A stretch of 26,204 bases of DNA. Source: Schoenoplectus triqueter (Eukaryota > Streptophyta > Magnoliopsida > Poales > Cyperaceae). The translations under genes were made by a program, and so were the position numbers. The stretch's first letter is position 1; the number at the start of each line of letters is the position of its first letter. The stretch lies in contig CAXKVV010000775.1 of NCBI GenBank assembly GCA_964058805.1, positions 1 to 26,204 on the forward strand, written 5' to 3'. The notes below the pieces were generated by a model, which was given only the letters and a program-made list of their open reading frames with translations, did no database searches and was not told the origin of the DNA. Shown here in pieces: positions 1-9,140 of this stretch.

Positions 1-107
1 AATTTATTCAAATCCTTTATATAGTGTTTTGATAAATGCATACATTTACTGAAGTATTTTGATTTTTATTTTTGAAAAACAATTCACCGTAACTGTTAAT
101 GATTCTC

Positions 108-139
108 CTCTCCTCTGGTAAAATAACTGCAGAGGAGAG
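108..139. repeat. short perfect inverted repeat (hairpin)
   Basis: A 10-bp arm CTCTCCTCTG (108-117) is repeated in exact reverse complement as CAGAGGAGAG (130-139), with a 12-base loop. It sits just outside the LTR-like segment that begins near 152. It could fold in RNA, but there is no evidence that it does. Confidence 0.6.
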
Positions 140-151
140 TCTTCATGAAAA

Positions 152-490
152 TGTTGGGGTGTGAAGATAAATATAATGACTTGGCCATCAAGTTAGGTGT
201 TAAATTACATAGCCATCAAGGAATGACATGATTGTAATTGCATGGATAAATTTCTTTTCTTCTAAGTTTGCTCTAGCTATATAAAGGAGTCTAGACTCCG
301 TTGTAAGATCATCTCTCATATCTTGTAATCTTTTCTCCTCTTAATACAATAATAGACCGGCAGGAGTTTGTGGTTTTTGCACCACCTGTCTGGTTTTCCA
401 CAAATTTCACTATCTTATCTCTTATTCTCTTTACTCTTGCTAGTTCTTGTTGTGTGTTGTGATATCATGCGACTACCTCGGATCTTTACA
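152..490 (+). mobile_element. LTR-like remnant (possible solo or truncated copia-type LTR)
   Basis: The segment has the order of parts expected of a plant LTR. It starts TGTTGG. A TATA box TATATAAA (278-285) is followed at once by a perfect 14-bp palindrome GGAGTCTAGACTCC (286-299), then TTGTAA and a CT-rich stretch with AATACAATAATAG around 345. A U5-like tail rich in T, G and C runs to about 490. No primer-binding site, polypurine tract, gag or pol was seen next to it, and no second LTR. The call rests on architecture, not on a match to a named family. It could instead be an ordinary promoter fragment. The boundaries are approximate. Confidence 0.35.
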
Positions 491-842
491 GAAAATATGA
501 GACGCCATAGGCCATAAGATGAAAACAGGTACCAAATCACAGGCCGTTGGATGACAATCAATGTTGCGCCGGTTGAGAACAGAGTTCAGAATTATCACTT
601 CTATTAAAGAATTATGCTTCCTTAATTTCTATCAACAGATAAAGACAACTAAATATGAACTGCTGAGTTCAGACAGATTAAAAAAGAAAGGTTGCAACTA
701 TCTAACAAGAAAAATCTACTATAATCTTTTAGAAATCGATACATGTATATATCTCCAATTCTGTTCTCTCACAATGATATTGATTTAATTTACAGAAGAA
801 AGATAACAAAAAGTGCAAAGAAATCACTATTATAGCGTACAC
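491..842. other. non-coding stretch, probably 3' flank/3' UTR of the RLSB-like gene
   Basis: No supported gene. An open frame at 561-788 has no recognisable protein features. The part nearest 842 should include the 3' UTR of the minus-strand gene that ends at 843. I could not place a convincing poly(A) signal. Confidence 0.4.
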
Positions 843-3800
843 CTACGACACACTCATATCATTAACAATGTCATCCAAATGCTCAAATTTGAACCATTTC
901 CAATTTGCGTATAAAGAAGCTTCATCATCAAATGGAAGTGTGTCACCAGGTACTGCATCATTTGTTGTACCTGGCACAGGACGCAAATCAAGAATCCTTT
1001 TCTTGTACCGTTTTGCAATTTCTTCAGCCTCAGCATATACTTTCTGTGAAATTTCAAAATAGAGGACTTGTCAATTAAACTTAAATCAAACATTCAGCAA
1101 CTTCTGTACAGATGGACATCTCACCTCCTTGTCAGAAAGAAACAATCCGGGCTTGCTTTCAAGCTCTGCAATACTGTGTACATAGAGAATAACTAGTAAC
1201 AAAGTGATCAAATATATCAAAAGAAAAGAAAATAAAAGTAAACATACAAGATGCATAATCAATTGTCAATTTCCAATGGAATGACAATTGATCATGGCAT
1301 GAGACATACCTGAGATATATTTTGTCAGCAAACAGAGACTTGATAACAACCACTTTCACCTCCTCATCAATCTTTAACACATCTTTTACTGATGTCACGC
1401 GGGTTTGTGATATGTTTGATATATGCAATAGCCCACTGAAAGTATCAGAAAAGGGTAAATGAAATAGGCAGGGAACATTAGGCAAAAATTAGCAAGAAAT
1501 TTTTAGGGGCAAACAACCGTTTGCTTACCTTCTGTCTGTGTTGCCTATTGTCACTTGTGCACCATATGGGAATATTTTGCTAACAGTTCCTTTTAAAAGA
1601 GTTCCAGGTCTAAGGTTCGTCCTATCCTATGAAAAGTGAAATAAGGAAAATAATCTCAGGAGACAAATATTGAGTTTGTCCCATCATACTTGATATTTAA
1701 CTTTTAGAAAGTGATCAATATTTCCAGCAACTTCAGCAACTATAACCCAGTAATTTCTTCACTGTTAGGAAATAATACCCAAGAACTAAAACAAAGATCA
1801 AGTTGAGAAAGACCAGATTCTCCCTTCTCTTTTTAAACAGTAAACATCGTATTATTTGAATATAGCAAGCCGCTATCCACTGGGATTTTTCTTTTATTTA
1901 ACTTGGGAACAAAAACTCCCTTCAAGTAGGGGGCAAATTTGTAATAATTAACAAAAAAATATATCTTTTCCAGAAACTGTCCCTAGAAAAAATGGAATTT
2001 GTTGGCACACAAAAAAAGGGTAGCATTTCCCACAAACACAAACAAATATTGGCTTGCTCAGTTTCACATATTATATCTGAGTCATCTGTATAATTCAAGT
2101 AAACTTTAATGAAAGGGCAAATTGATGAACTAACCCATGCTTCTCTCTCGCTGATTATTAATACATTAGTAGCTTCATCTATCCTACTAATACACACTCG
2201 TAGCCTTCGACCTACCTAAAAAGGAGTTAGAGCAAAGTGTTAGCTTGTTTGAACTTGGCAAATGACTAAAACTAACCACATACAGAAAGCTGAGAACATA
2301 AGGGGGGGGGGGGGGGCAAACTAGAGGGGGTGTATTGGGTACAAAAATGAACTTACATTATTTTTGTGATCAGTGAAATTGTTTACTTTGTTCATCAGTT
2401 CTGTTTTAGGAAGGAATGCTCTTATTCCCTGTAACATTAAAAGGAAAAAGTTTAGATGAAAATTGAGTGTGAGATAACATAAAAGAAAGCTAAGATACAG
2501 AAATATGGTATACCAAAATTTGTACCTCAATTCTAGTTAGTAGACCACCAGTATTCCACTCAGAAATAGTAACTTGAATAGGCTCTTTTAATTGCATAAT
2601 CTGAAAAGGTAGTGATATTAAAAATGTGTACAAGGAAATAAAGCACAATTTTCTCATGGTAACTTACTTCAATTGGTATTCATGTCATAGTAACAGATTC
2701 GCCCTCATTTGTTTTACCATACTTCAGACTAATTGGCTGGAAATGAATAGCTTTTAATAAGGGCAAAATTGGAAACTTCAGAGGTACATTTGCAAAAAAA
2801 AAAAAAAAACAAGTTATTCAGTCTAACATCAATCAGAATATCAAGGAGACACAGAAAGACTGTGGTAACGGTATGATTTCAAGTTTGGAAAAGTTTCCTT
2901 TGCATCTAGAGGGCATACTTACAGTGGCTATTCAAAACAAATGCTTAAGTTTAAGAAAACAGTGGAGATAAAGGTTTGTACTGTTTCTTCTAAGATAGGG
3001 AACTCTATAACTAGCTGTCTCTGTAGATAACTGTTTGTACCGTTTCTTCTAAGACTGGGAACTCTACTGCTAGATGTCTCTGTGTTTTCTTGTTATTTGG
3101 GTTCTTTGATAATCTTAAGAGGCTATAGGTTGCAATAATTTTGTTTCAGCAATTTAAACAGCCAAACAGGTTTAATATATGAATGCAAATTCATATGTAC
3201 ATGAATGCAATTTGACACTGCAAGGCTGAAACTGTAAACCTTGAGTAAAAAAACCAATCACAAAAAACTCATATGCTTGGTATAACAGATGTTTCCTTTC
3301 CAACCATGTGAGAAACCAAATTGGCTATAGAACTAATTAGTGAGATGAACGAGCTGATGAAAAAGAGAACCTGCCTCACACGATGCCAAGCAACCCGCCG
3401 AAAGTGCCTCCTGCAGGACAGCAACGGCCGGCCACCCAAACTTCTTCCAAACACCTCAGCAAAAACCACCGTACCGGCCTCCAAAACTTTTCTTCCCTCC
3501 TCTCGCTTCTCTCTAAAACCCTCTTCATCTTTCACTATCCCCACTTTCTCGCGGTCAAATAAACCCTTTGCTCTCTCCTCATGTAAATCACACACAAAAC
3601 CATTCATCTCCTCTTTGCAACAGGGAAGAGCCTCCTTCGTCAGCATGGACCCCAGCATGTCAGACCCGATGCTCACATCTAACTTGTTCTCATTTCCTGA
3701 TAGAACTACTCCCACGACTAAATCTCCAGGTTTCGGATTGTAGTACTCGACCATTACTTGAGCTGATTCATCAACTGATCCATTTTCCTTTTGAAGGTGA

Positions 3801-4171
3801 CTTTCTTGAATTGAGGTTGATTGACTGAGAGTCCTGAAGAGTTTGACAAATGGAGGAGTTGAATCGATTGGGATGGGAGGGAACTGGAGAGGAGAGGGTT
3901 TCGGGAGCAAAGGGAGAGGAGTAGACTGCTTGGGAGGCGATGGAGATGGGGGAGGGGGAGGGGGAGGGAGAGGAGCGGGGAGCGGTTTGGGGTTGCGAAG
4001 AGGAGGGAGCTGAGACTGCGACGAATCGGCGAGCACGATATATCGGCGTTTAGTTGAGGATTTATTCGCGAAAATCGGAGAAGGGAAGTGGCAATGGAGT
4101 CGCATGGCTACTACCCTTGTTTGCGCCGGTCGATGGCAATGGAGGGAAGGGTGTCGTCGCCTCGTCGGCAT
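843..4171 (-). CDS. RLSB: plastid S1-domain RNA-binding protein, RLSB/PDE338 family (8 exons, 500 aa)
   Basis: Coding exons on the minus strand: 4171-3371, 2600-2526, 2428-2357, 2215-2135, 1626-1529, 1435-1310, 1173-1125 and 1043-843 (stop TAG). All introns are GT-AG, and the lengths sum to 1503 nt with the frame kept throughout. The product begins with a basic, Ser/Pro-rich leader like a chloroplast transit peptide and a proline-rich tract (about 62-100). A conserved block PGDLVVGVVLSGNENKLDVS starts at about 148. Two S1/OB folds follow, at about 270-342 (EGIRAFLPK) and 348-424 (GTLLKGTV, SGLLHISNIS). It ends with a conserved ANWKWFKFE motif. The layout and motifs match Arabidopsis PDE338, called RLSB in work on binding of rbcL mRNA. 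By family, it binds plastid transcripts and promotes expression of the Rubisco large subunit. The start is uncertain: Met1 or Met23 (codon at 4105-4103) could begin the transit peptide. It shares a promoter with the divergent small-protein gene. Confidence 0.93.
2302..2316. repeat. poly-G run (15 G) in an RLSB-like intron
   Basis: Fifteen consecutive G on the plus strand (C on the transcribed strand) lie in the third intron of the RLSB-like gene, between exons 4 and 3. Homopolymer length at such a site is prone to sequencing error and to real length variation. Confidence 0.9.
2974..3083. repeat. two-copy tandem repeat, period 59 bp
   Basis: The unit starting GTTTGTACTGTTTCTTCTAA at 2974 recurs at 3033 as GTTTGTACCGTTTCTTCTAA. 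The following GGGAACTCTA and TGTCTCTGT blocks are also repeated with a few substitutions. It lies in the first intron (3370-2601) of the RLSB-like gene, and no function is apparent. Confidence 0.85.
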
Positions 4172-4528
4172 GATTGATCGTTAATTCGTTATCTTATCTT
4201 TTCGGTTACAATTAGACGCCACTGGGTATTCGGATGTCCGAGCCCGATTTCAACAGCCCATTAGCCCAACCGTACGGTAGCAGTTGAGGCCTCTTACGAA
4301 ACCCAATATGATTGATCAGATAATGACGTGTGGATATCTCACCCGTCAATCATGGAATCAACGGTTATTTCTGATCGAGAGAATAACAGGATACCTCCAG
4401 GCTCCATCTTAGATCGGGGGTAACCACCGAGCAGTGACCAGGGGAAGAAGGGAAGGGGAAGGGGAAGGGGAAAGGAGAAAAGGAGAAAAGGAGAGAGAAT
4501 CGGAGTTTTGGTGGAACCGAAGGAGGTG
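4172..4528. promoter_or_regulatory. 357-bp shared promoter of a divergent gene pair
   Basis: This spacer separates the start codons of the minus-strand RLSB-like gene and the plus-strand small-protein gene. It holds two closely spaced AGCCCA motifs (4255-4260 and 4263-4268), which read TGGGCT on the minus strand. This is the site II element known from promoters of housekeeping and organelle-protein genes, bound by TCP factors. No clear TATA box is visible for either direction, which suits a TATA-less housekeeping promoter. A pure purine tract lies at the small-protein side. Confidence 0.6.
4441..4499 (+). repeat. 59-base uninterrupted purine tract in promoter/5' leader
   Basis: Positions 4441-4499 contain only A and G, made of GGGGAA and GGAGAAAA-like units, and end about 30 bases before the start codon of the small-protein gene. 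GA-rich tracts near plant transcription starts are common. They can be bound by GAGA-type (BBR/BPC) factors, which is an inference here. Confidence 0.75.
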
Positions 4529-6501
4529 ATGGTGGGGTACATGTGGAGAGTGCGTCTCTCTTCCTTCTTCGTCGGCGCTGCCACCGCCTCCGTAACAGGG
4601 TTATGCCTTCTCTACAGGGATTACGTAATCGCTCACGACTCTATCTCCTCTCAGGTCTCTCTATCTCTCTATCTCTGACTCTCTGTGATGTATCTGAGCT
4701 TATTTATGCTTTGTGACAAAGTTTCTGGCATCTATATTTTTCGGTTTCAACTGTAAGCGCAATGACGAATTAATGATTTGGGATTATTTGGCCATGTGCC
4801 CATGTTGCACTTCGTAATTAGAAAGAAGAATTTTAGAGATGCGTATGCATTTAATCCCAATATACAATACATCTTCAACTTCCAGTTGTCATCAGTGTGG
4901 GAGAGGAAAATTTAGGAAATGGGCAGGCATCACATTGTTGGGTATTTCTCAGACGCACAGTTGTCTGATTTAATTTGAAAAATCACATTTTTCTCTAGTC
5001 CAGAAATACATCGTCTGAATTTGGTTGAAAGACTGTTGAATTAAGCATCAACTTAGGAAGATGCTTAGTGGAGCTTTTCAGTGATATTATCTATGCTTTG
5101 ATTGTATGTGTCTAATTCAAGTTCTTAGTTGTTAGGTCAGACTGCTTGATTTCTTCATCACTGTGTGAATATGGGAATTTTCACAGTAAAACTACAAGTT
5201 AATGGCATAAATTTGTAGCATTAAGTTTGTTGGTTCTTCCTCCCAGTAAGATGAGAACTATTTGTAGCTAGGAAGCAGTGTATTTAAGTGTGCCCAGAGT
5301 GTTAAAAATGGCTTATTGCATATCAGACAGTCAGACAGACTAATTGTAACGCCGTTTCTTATATTTTATATAGTTTCTAGAGAACAAAGATAGGAGTGTC
5401 AATGGGTACGGTATGGGTCTGAAAGTATTTTCATTATCATATCGTTTTGAAATTACTATTACCTATATCCTAAGATTACCCATTAAAATTAGACTTATTC
5501 ATACGCCGCTCATACCCATTAAAATAAATAGGCAACGAAATGATGACGGGTGCTAACAAATAATACTAATATATTAATTAATTTTATTATCTTTAATGAA
5601 AAAACATCCAAACTCATCCCTTTCATATAAATGCACCTCTATTTTATTAATATAAAATCAAAATATAAATTATAATTAAGTATTTTCAACTTTCTATGTT
5701 GAAAAAAGAAGAGGGAATTTAATTCACAAGACTCAATGGATAAGCTAGAAAAGAACTTCATAGAGACTCTTTCTTTTTGAATCTTTGTAGCCGACATCAA
5801 GTAGGAGGTTGAGGCTGCAGGATTAAAGCAGTTTGTTCTTAAGCAAGCTTCATAAAGAATCGTTAATACTACACACTTCCCTTCAAATATTGTATTGGAA
5901 AAAAAAATTATTAGGTAACATAAATATATTTGAAATAATATAAATTATTTTTTAATAATTTGTCCTATAAGATATAACAGATATGAAATAACCTTTACTT
6001 ATACCCATACTCATTTGCTTAACAAAAAAATTTATCCACACCCATATCAATTAAGTTAACGAAGAAATCTTTACTCATATCCATCTTATCAAATACAATA
6101 CTGATCACGTAAATTGGTAAAATGATATCATTGACCCCTATGCAAAGACTGTTTTTTCAGTACCTTTCAGTGCATAATGGAATATAAAGAAAGTTTTATC
6201 TTTTCCTATTTTACAGGGCTAATGCATGACATTTCTTATAATATAACTAGATAACTAGGATTATGTATGGTGCCTTTTTTCTTTGACAGACATATATGAC
6301 ATTAGAAGATTGTAAGGGGTACGTATCAAATTAATAAATTCTTTTCTAAGATGAGATCATTAAAAATAGTATTGCAATTGATTTCAGCTAAAGGAAATAT
6401 CAGAAACATTCAGTAAGCAGCAAGAAGCACTCCATCAACGCATAGTGGCATTGGAGAAGCAACAGAAAGCTGATTCCTCTAAACCTTCGGATTCTGGTTA
6501 A
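4529..6501 (+). CDS. small single-pass membrane protein with helical tail (2 exons, 75-79 aa)
   Basis: Exon 1 is 4529-4654 and exon 2 is 6388-6501 (stop TAA), joined by a 1733-bp GT-AG intron. The frame is open throughout. Two in-frame starts exist: 4529 (MVGYMWRV) and 4541 (MWRVRLSSFF). The second resembles the usual N-terminus of what I recall as a conserved family of tiny uncharacterised plant proteins. The N-terminal half has a hydrophobic stretch FFVGAATASVTGLCLLY, long enough for one membrane crossing. It is preceded by two Arg, which favours anchoring and possibly organelle membrane targeting. The second half, rich in Q, K, E and S and including LHQRIVALEKQQKAD, looks like a short coiled coil. 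No enzyme motif is visible and I give no function. It is divergently paired with the plastid RNA-binding gene. Confidence 0.82.
5386..6110. mobile_element. degenerate hAT-like non-autonomous element inside an intron
   Basis: The left end AGTGTCAATGGGTACGG (about 5394) resembles the GTGTCAATGGGTACGG-type ends of plant non-autonomous elements with repeated TGGGTA. CCCATA/CCCATT motifs recur towards the right (5510, 6003, 6041), mostly as the reverse complement of the left end. The right terminus is not clear, there is no target duplication I can defend, and no transposase. It accounts for much of the length of the small-protein gene's single intron. Boundaries are approximate. Confidence 0.35.
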
Positions 6502-8190
6502 AGCGGATTTTTCCTGCATTTTTCCCATTGCATTTAGTGTTGTGGTCTGGCCTACATGCGCATGTTTTCGCTCATTTTTCTTTTTGAGATGTTGTGTTTC
6601 ATTTCTTTTTCCTCTTCTCACTGATTTGGCATGTACTGGTCTCTTCTTTAAATAATGGACTAAAACTAATATTTAGGCCTTTTTTTGTAATGTATTCCTG
6701 GTTCTATTATTGGAGTAATATTTAAGGTTATTCAATATTCTCCTTGACACTTTTATGTAAATAAATTTACGTACTGGAGTTTCTTTTGTATTTTTTGCAA
6801 GTAGCAAGATTAGTAAGAACTATGTTATCTGTCAGCGTTAGGTAAATATGCTTCAATCAGTTGGATAGTTATATTTTAGTACAGAATAGGAGTAGAATCG
6901 ATATTAAGAGACGCTGCTCAATAAAAAAATTAATGCAATAAGAAAGGTATTTAATCGAACTCTTTAGAAATTCAAAAGACAAAAGCAACGCCTCTATATG
7001 GGATCAATAGACATGATTGAAGCATCCGGTTCTATAATACTTGGAAAAAGGTTTTGCATATATGAAAGAATCATGGGCTTAAAAGAATTGATTCTGAGCC
7101 GCATTTATGTATAGAGATGGAATAGTTAAATATATGTCAGAACTAACGGACATTTATGTAAAAAGATCATTACATAAGCTATGATGCATCAAGTAATGGA
7201 CAGGATCTGAAAGGAAAACTAATTAACATCTCTTTTTCTGTCATACTACAATATTTATTCGTCTCAGCAAACTACATCTTATTAGTCTTTGTTTGTTACG
7301 GAGATAAATGGATTATGAAGTTATTACCTCACTGGTAAGTTTTATCCCATCTCTTCATTTTATTCTACTCACAAACGAAGCCTTAATGCTAAAGATTGAA
7401 TTATATGTGATATATGAATTTGACTTTTCAAAGGACTCTTTATTTTTTTTTTCCTGATTGTGTGCTTATTCTGGACGCGGATGAAAAGTTTTCGGTCTTA
7501 ATCATATGGAAGCTGATAGATCCAAAAGTCCCTTTTGTAATTACAAAGACTGGGGAAAAGTGGTTCCAAAAAAATAAGATAAGGTTATATTCTTGAAAGA
7601 ATAATATATATCTATGCCAATTTACTTAAATTTAATAATAATTTCTTTAGAAAAATTTTCTAATCAAGTCAAACATGGACCAAATATTTTTTTTAAAACA
7701 CTAAAAAAATTATAATAAAAGTAATATGATTTAATCGTATAAAAGTTCCTACATAAAATAAATACAAACATACTTCCGTCTCCTAGATGAAAAGAATGAA
7801 AAAAATGAACCGTCCACATCTAATAAATAAGAAGAGACTCAACAAAGGGAATAAAAATCAGATACATAGAGAATATCAATGACATGACATAGAAAAAAAT
7901 CTTAAAACTCAACTATTTTGTGAAGTATAAATTCAAGTCCTCTTTAGAGGCGGAGTTTTGTAAGGACCGGAGGGGGCCTCGGCTTTCTAAATTTTTTAAT
8001 AATTAATATATTTATAAAAATTTATGATATTTTATAATATAATTATGATAATTTTTATTTCAGTCCTTAAAATTTGAATACACGATATCTAAAATATATA
8101 AAATTTTTTTAGCTCCATAATGACATAATTTTTTTCGGCATAATGTAAATTTCTTTGATTACCATATACTATTTATTCTTTAATGGGAAA
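6502..8190. other. gene-free spacer with 3' UTR and TE-like debris
   Basis: The left part should hold the 3' UTR of the small-protein gene, up to about the AATAAA at 6760-6765. The rest is AT-rich with no supported gene. An open frame at 7414-7596 has no protein features. A segment at about 7947-8150 starts with GGCGGAGTTTTGTAAGGACC and GGGGGCCTCGG, which recall ends of common plant repeats, followed by very AT-rich sequence. I cannot name it. Confidence 0.4.
6760..6765 (+). terminator. candidate poly(A) signal of the small-protein gene
   Basis: AATAAA lies 259 bases after the stop codon at 6501. The position is plausible for a plant 3' UTR, but plant poly(A) signals are loose and other A-rich sites exist nearby. 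Confidence 0.35.
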
Positions 8191-8520
8191 TAACACAGCC
8201 CAAACCAATTAAAAAGAGAGAGAGAGAGAAAAATACTGTTACCGTCTCAAGAGCAGAGAGCCCACTTACAATTCTCTAGACTTCAACCCTAACCTCATCA
8301 CGCGCTTAGCACGTGCAGATATATAGCACGTCACTTTCTCATCTTCACCTTATTTTCACTATTCCACCATGTTGTAGCGAGTGGGTCCAGTTATATTAAG
8401 CGACTCACTACAAAAATACTCGTTGAAATGTGTCACACAATAATGTTATTTTCTTTTTCTCCGGCAAAACGATTCGCCCGATGCGATTGCTATATATACT
8501 CCCTGATCTGAAATTTTCAG
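8191..8520 (+). promoter_or_regulatory. promoter of the TRB gene: site II motifs, telobox core, G-box, TATA box
   Basis: From left to right: AGCCCA at 8197-8202 and 8259-8264 (site II, TGGGCT on the other strand), a telobox core AACCCTAA at 8285-8292, a G-box CACGTG at 8310-8315, and a TATA box TATATATA at 8491-8498. A GA microsatellite lies at about 8215-8229. Telobox next to site II is a known pairing in promoters of genes active in dividing cells. The coding gene downstream is itself a telobox-binding TRB protein, so direct self-control is possible (inference). Confidence 0.6.
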
Positions 8521-9121
8521 ACCCCTTTCTTTGTGTGAATCGGCACTCTATCGATCTCTCTCTCTCTCTCAGTCACTGGATCAATTTCTGAAGGTTGAAC
8601 TCGATTGATCTTCTTTTCCTCATGAATTAGTCTGATTAACTGTCTTAACAGTCGATTTTAATCGATGATTAAATGCGCTATGTCAATTGAAGCAGTTTTG
8701 ATTTTTTTTCACAAATTATTTTCTTGAATTGCTCTTCTTTTAACACGTCTATTTCGCATAATCGCCTTATTTTTCCAATTCATACATCTCTATAAATGAA
8801 GATCAATAAATTTTTGGAATATTTCCTAATTTGACATTTGGGCCATTCTTCCTTGATTTGCATAAAATATCAAGTCTCTTTTGGAAAATAACACGAGTAA
8901 TTACATCTTTAACCTATAAATTTTCGTATGTCGGTTAAATCCATTCTTTCCTGCACGATTCCTCTTCCACTTTATCAATATGTAAAAATGCATTCTTCAA
9001 ATACCTTGGAATTGATTTATTTCACACAGCTTATTATTTTTTTGTTATTTATCTGATATCGGGATTACTATTAATCAATGTTTTCTGATATCCGGATAAC
9101 TAATCATGAATGGTTTTGCAG
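8521..9121 (+). other. 5' leader of the TRB gene with a 5'-UTR intron
   Basis: A CT-rich leader (CTCTCTCTCTCTC near 8557-8571) follows the TATA box. A donor-like AAG|GTTGAAC near 8594 and a strong acceptor TGGTTTTGCAG ending at 9121 suggest a non-coding first exon and an intron of about 530 bp. The second exon would then start 19 bases before the ATG at 9141. The exact transcription start cannot be seen. Confidence 0.5.
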
Positions 9122-9140
9122 ATATCAAGATTATGTAGAA

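Noticed and set aside
3321..3828. Plus-strand open frames of 140 and 86 codons
   Set aside because: They are antisense shadows of the GC-rich first exon of the RLSB-like gene, with no protein features.
4339..4584. Minus-strand 81-codon frame rich in Pro, Phe and Leu
   Set aside because: It is the reverse of the purine tract and the first exon of the small-protein gene, so its composition is a by-product.
7414..7596. 60-codon frame MNLTFQRTLYFFF...
   Set aside because: AT-driven composition, no domain, no splice or promoter support.
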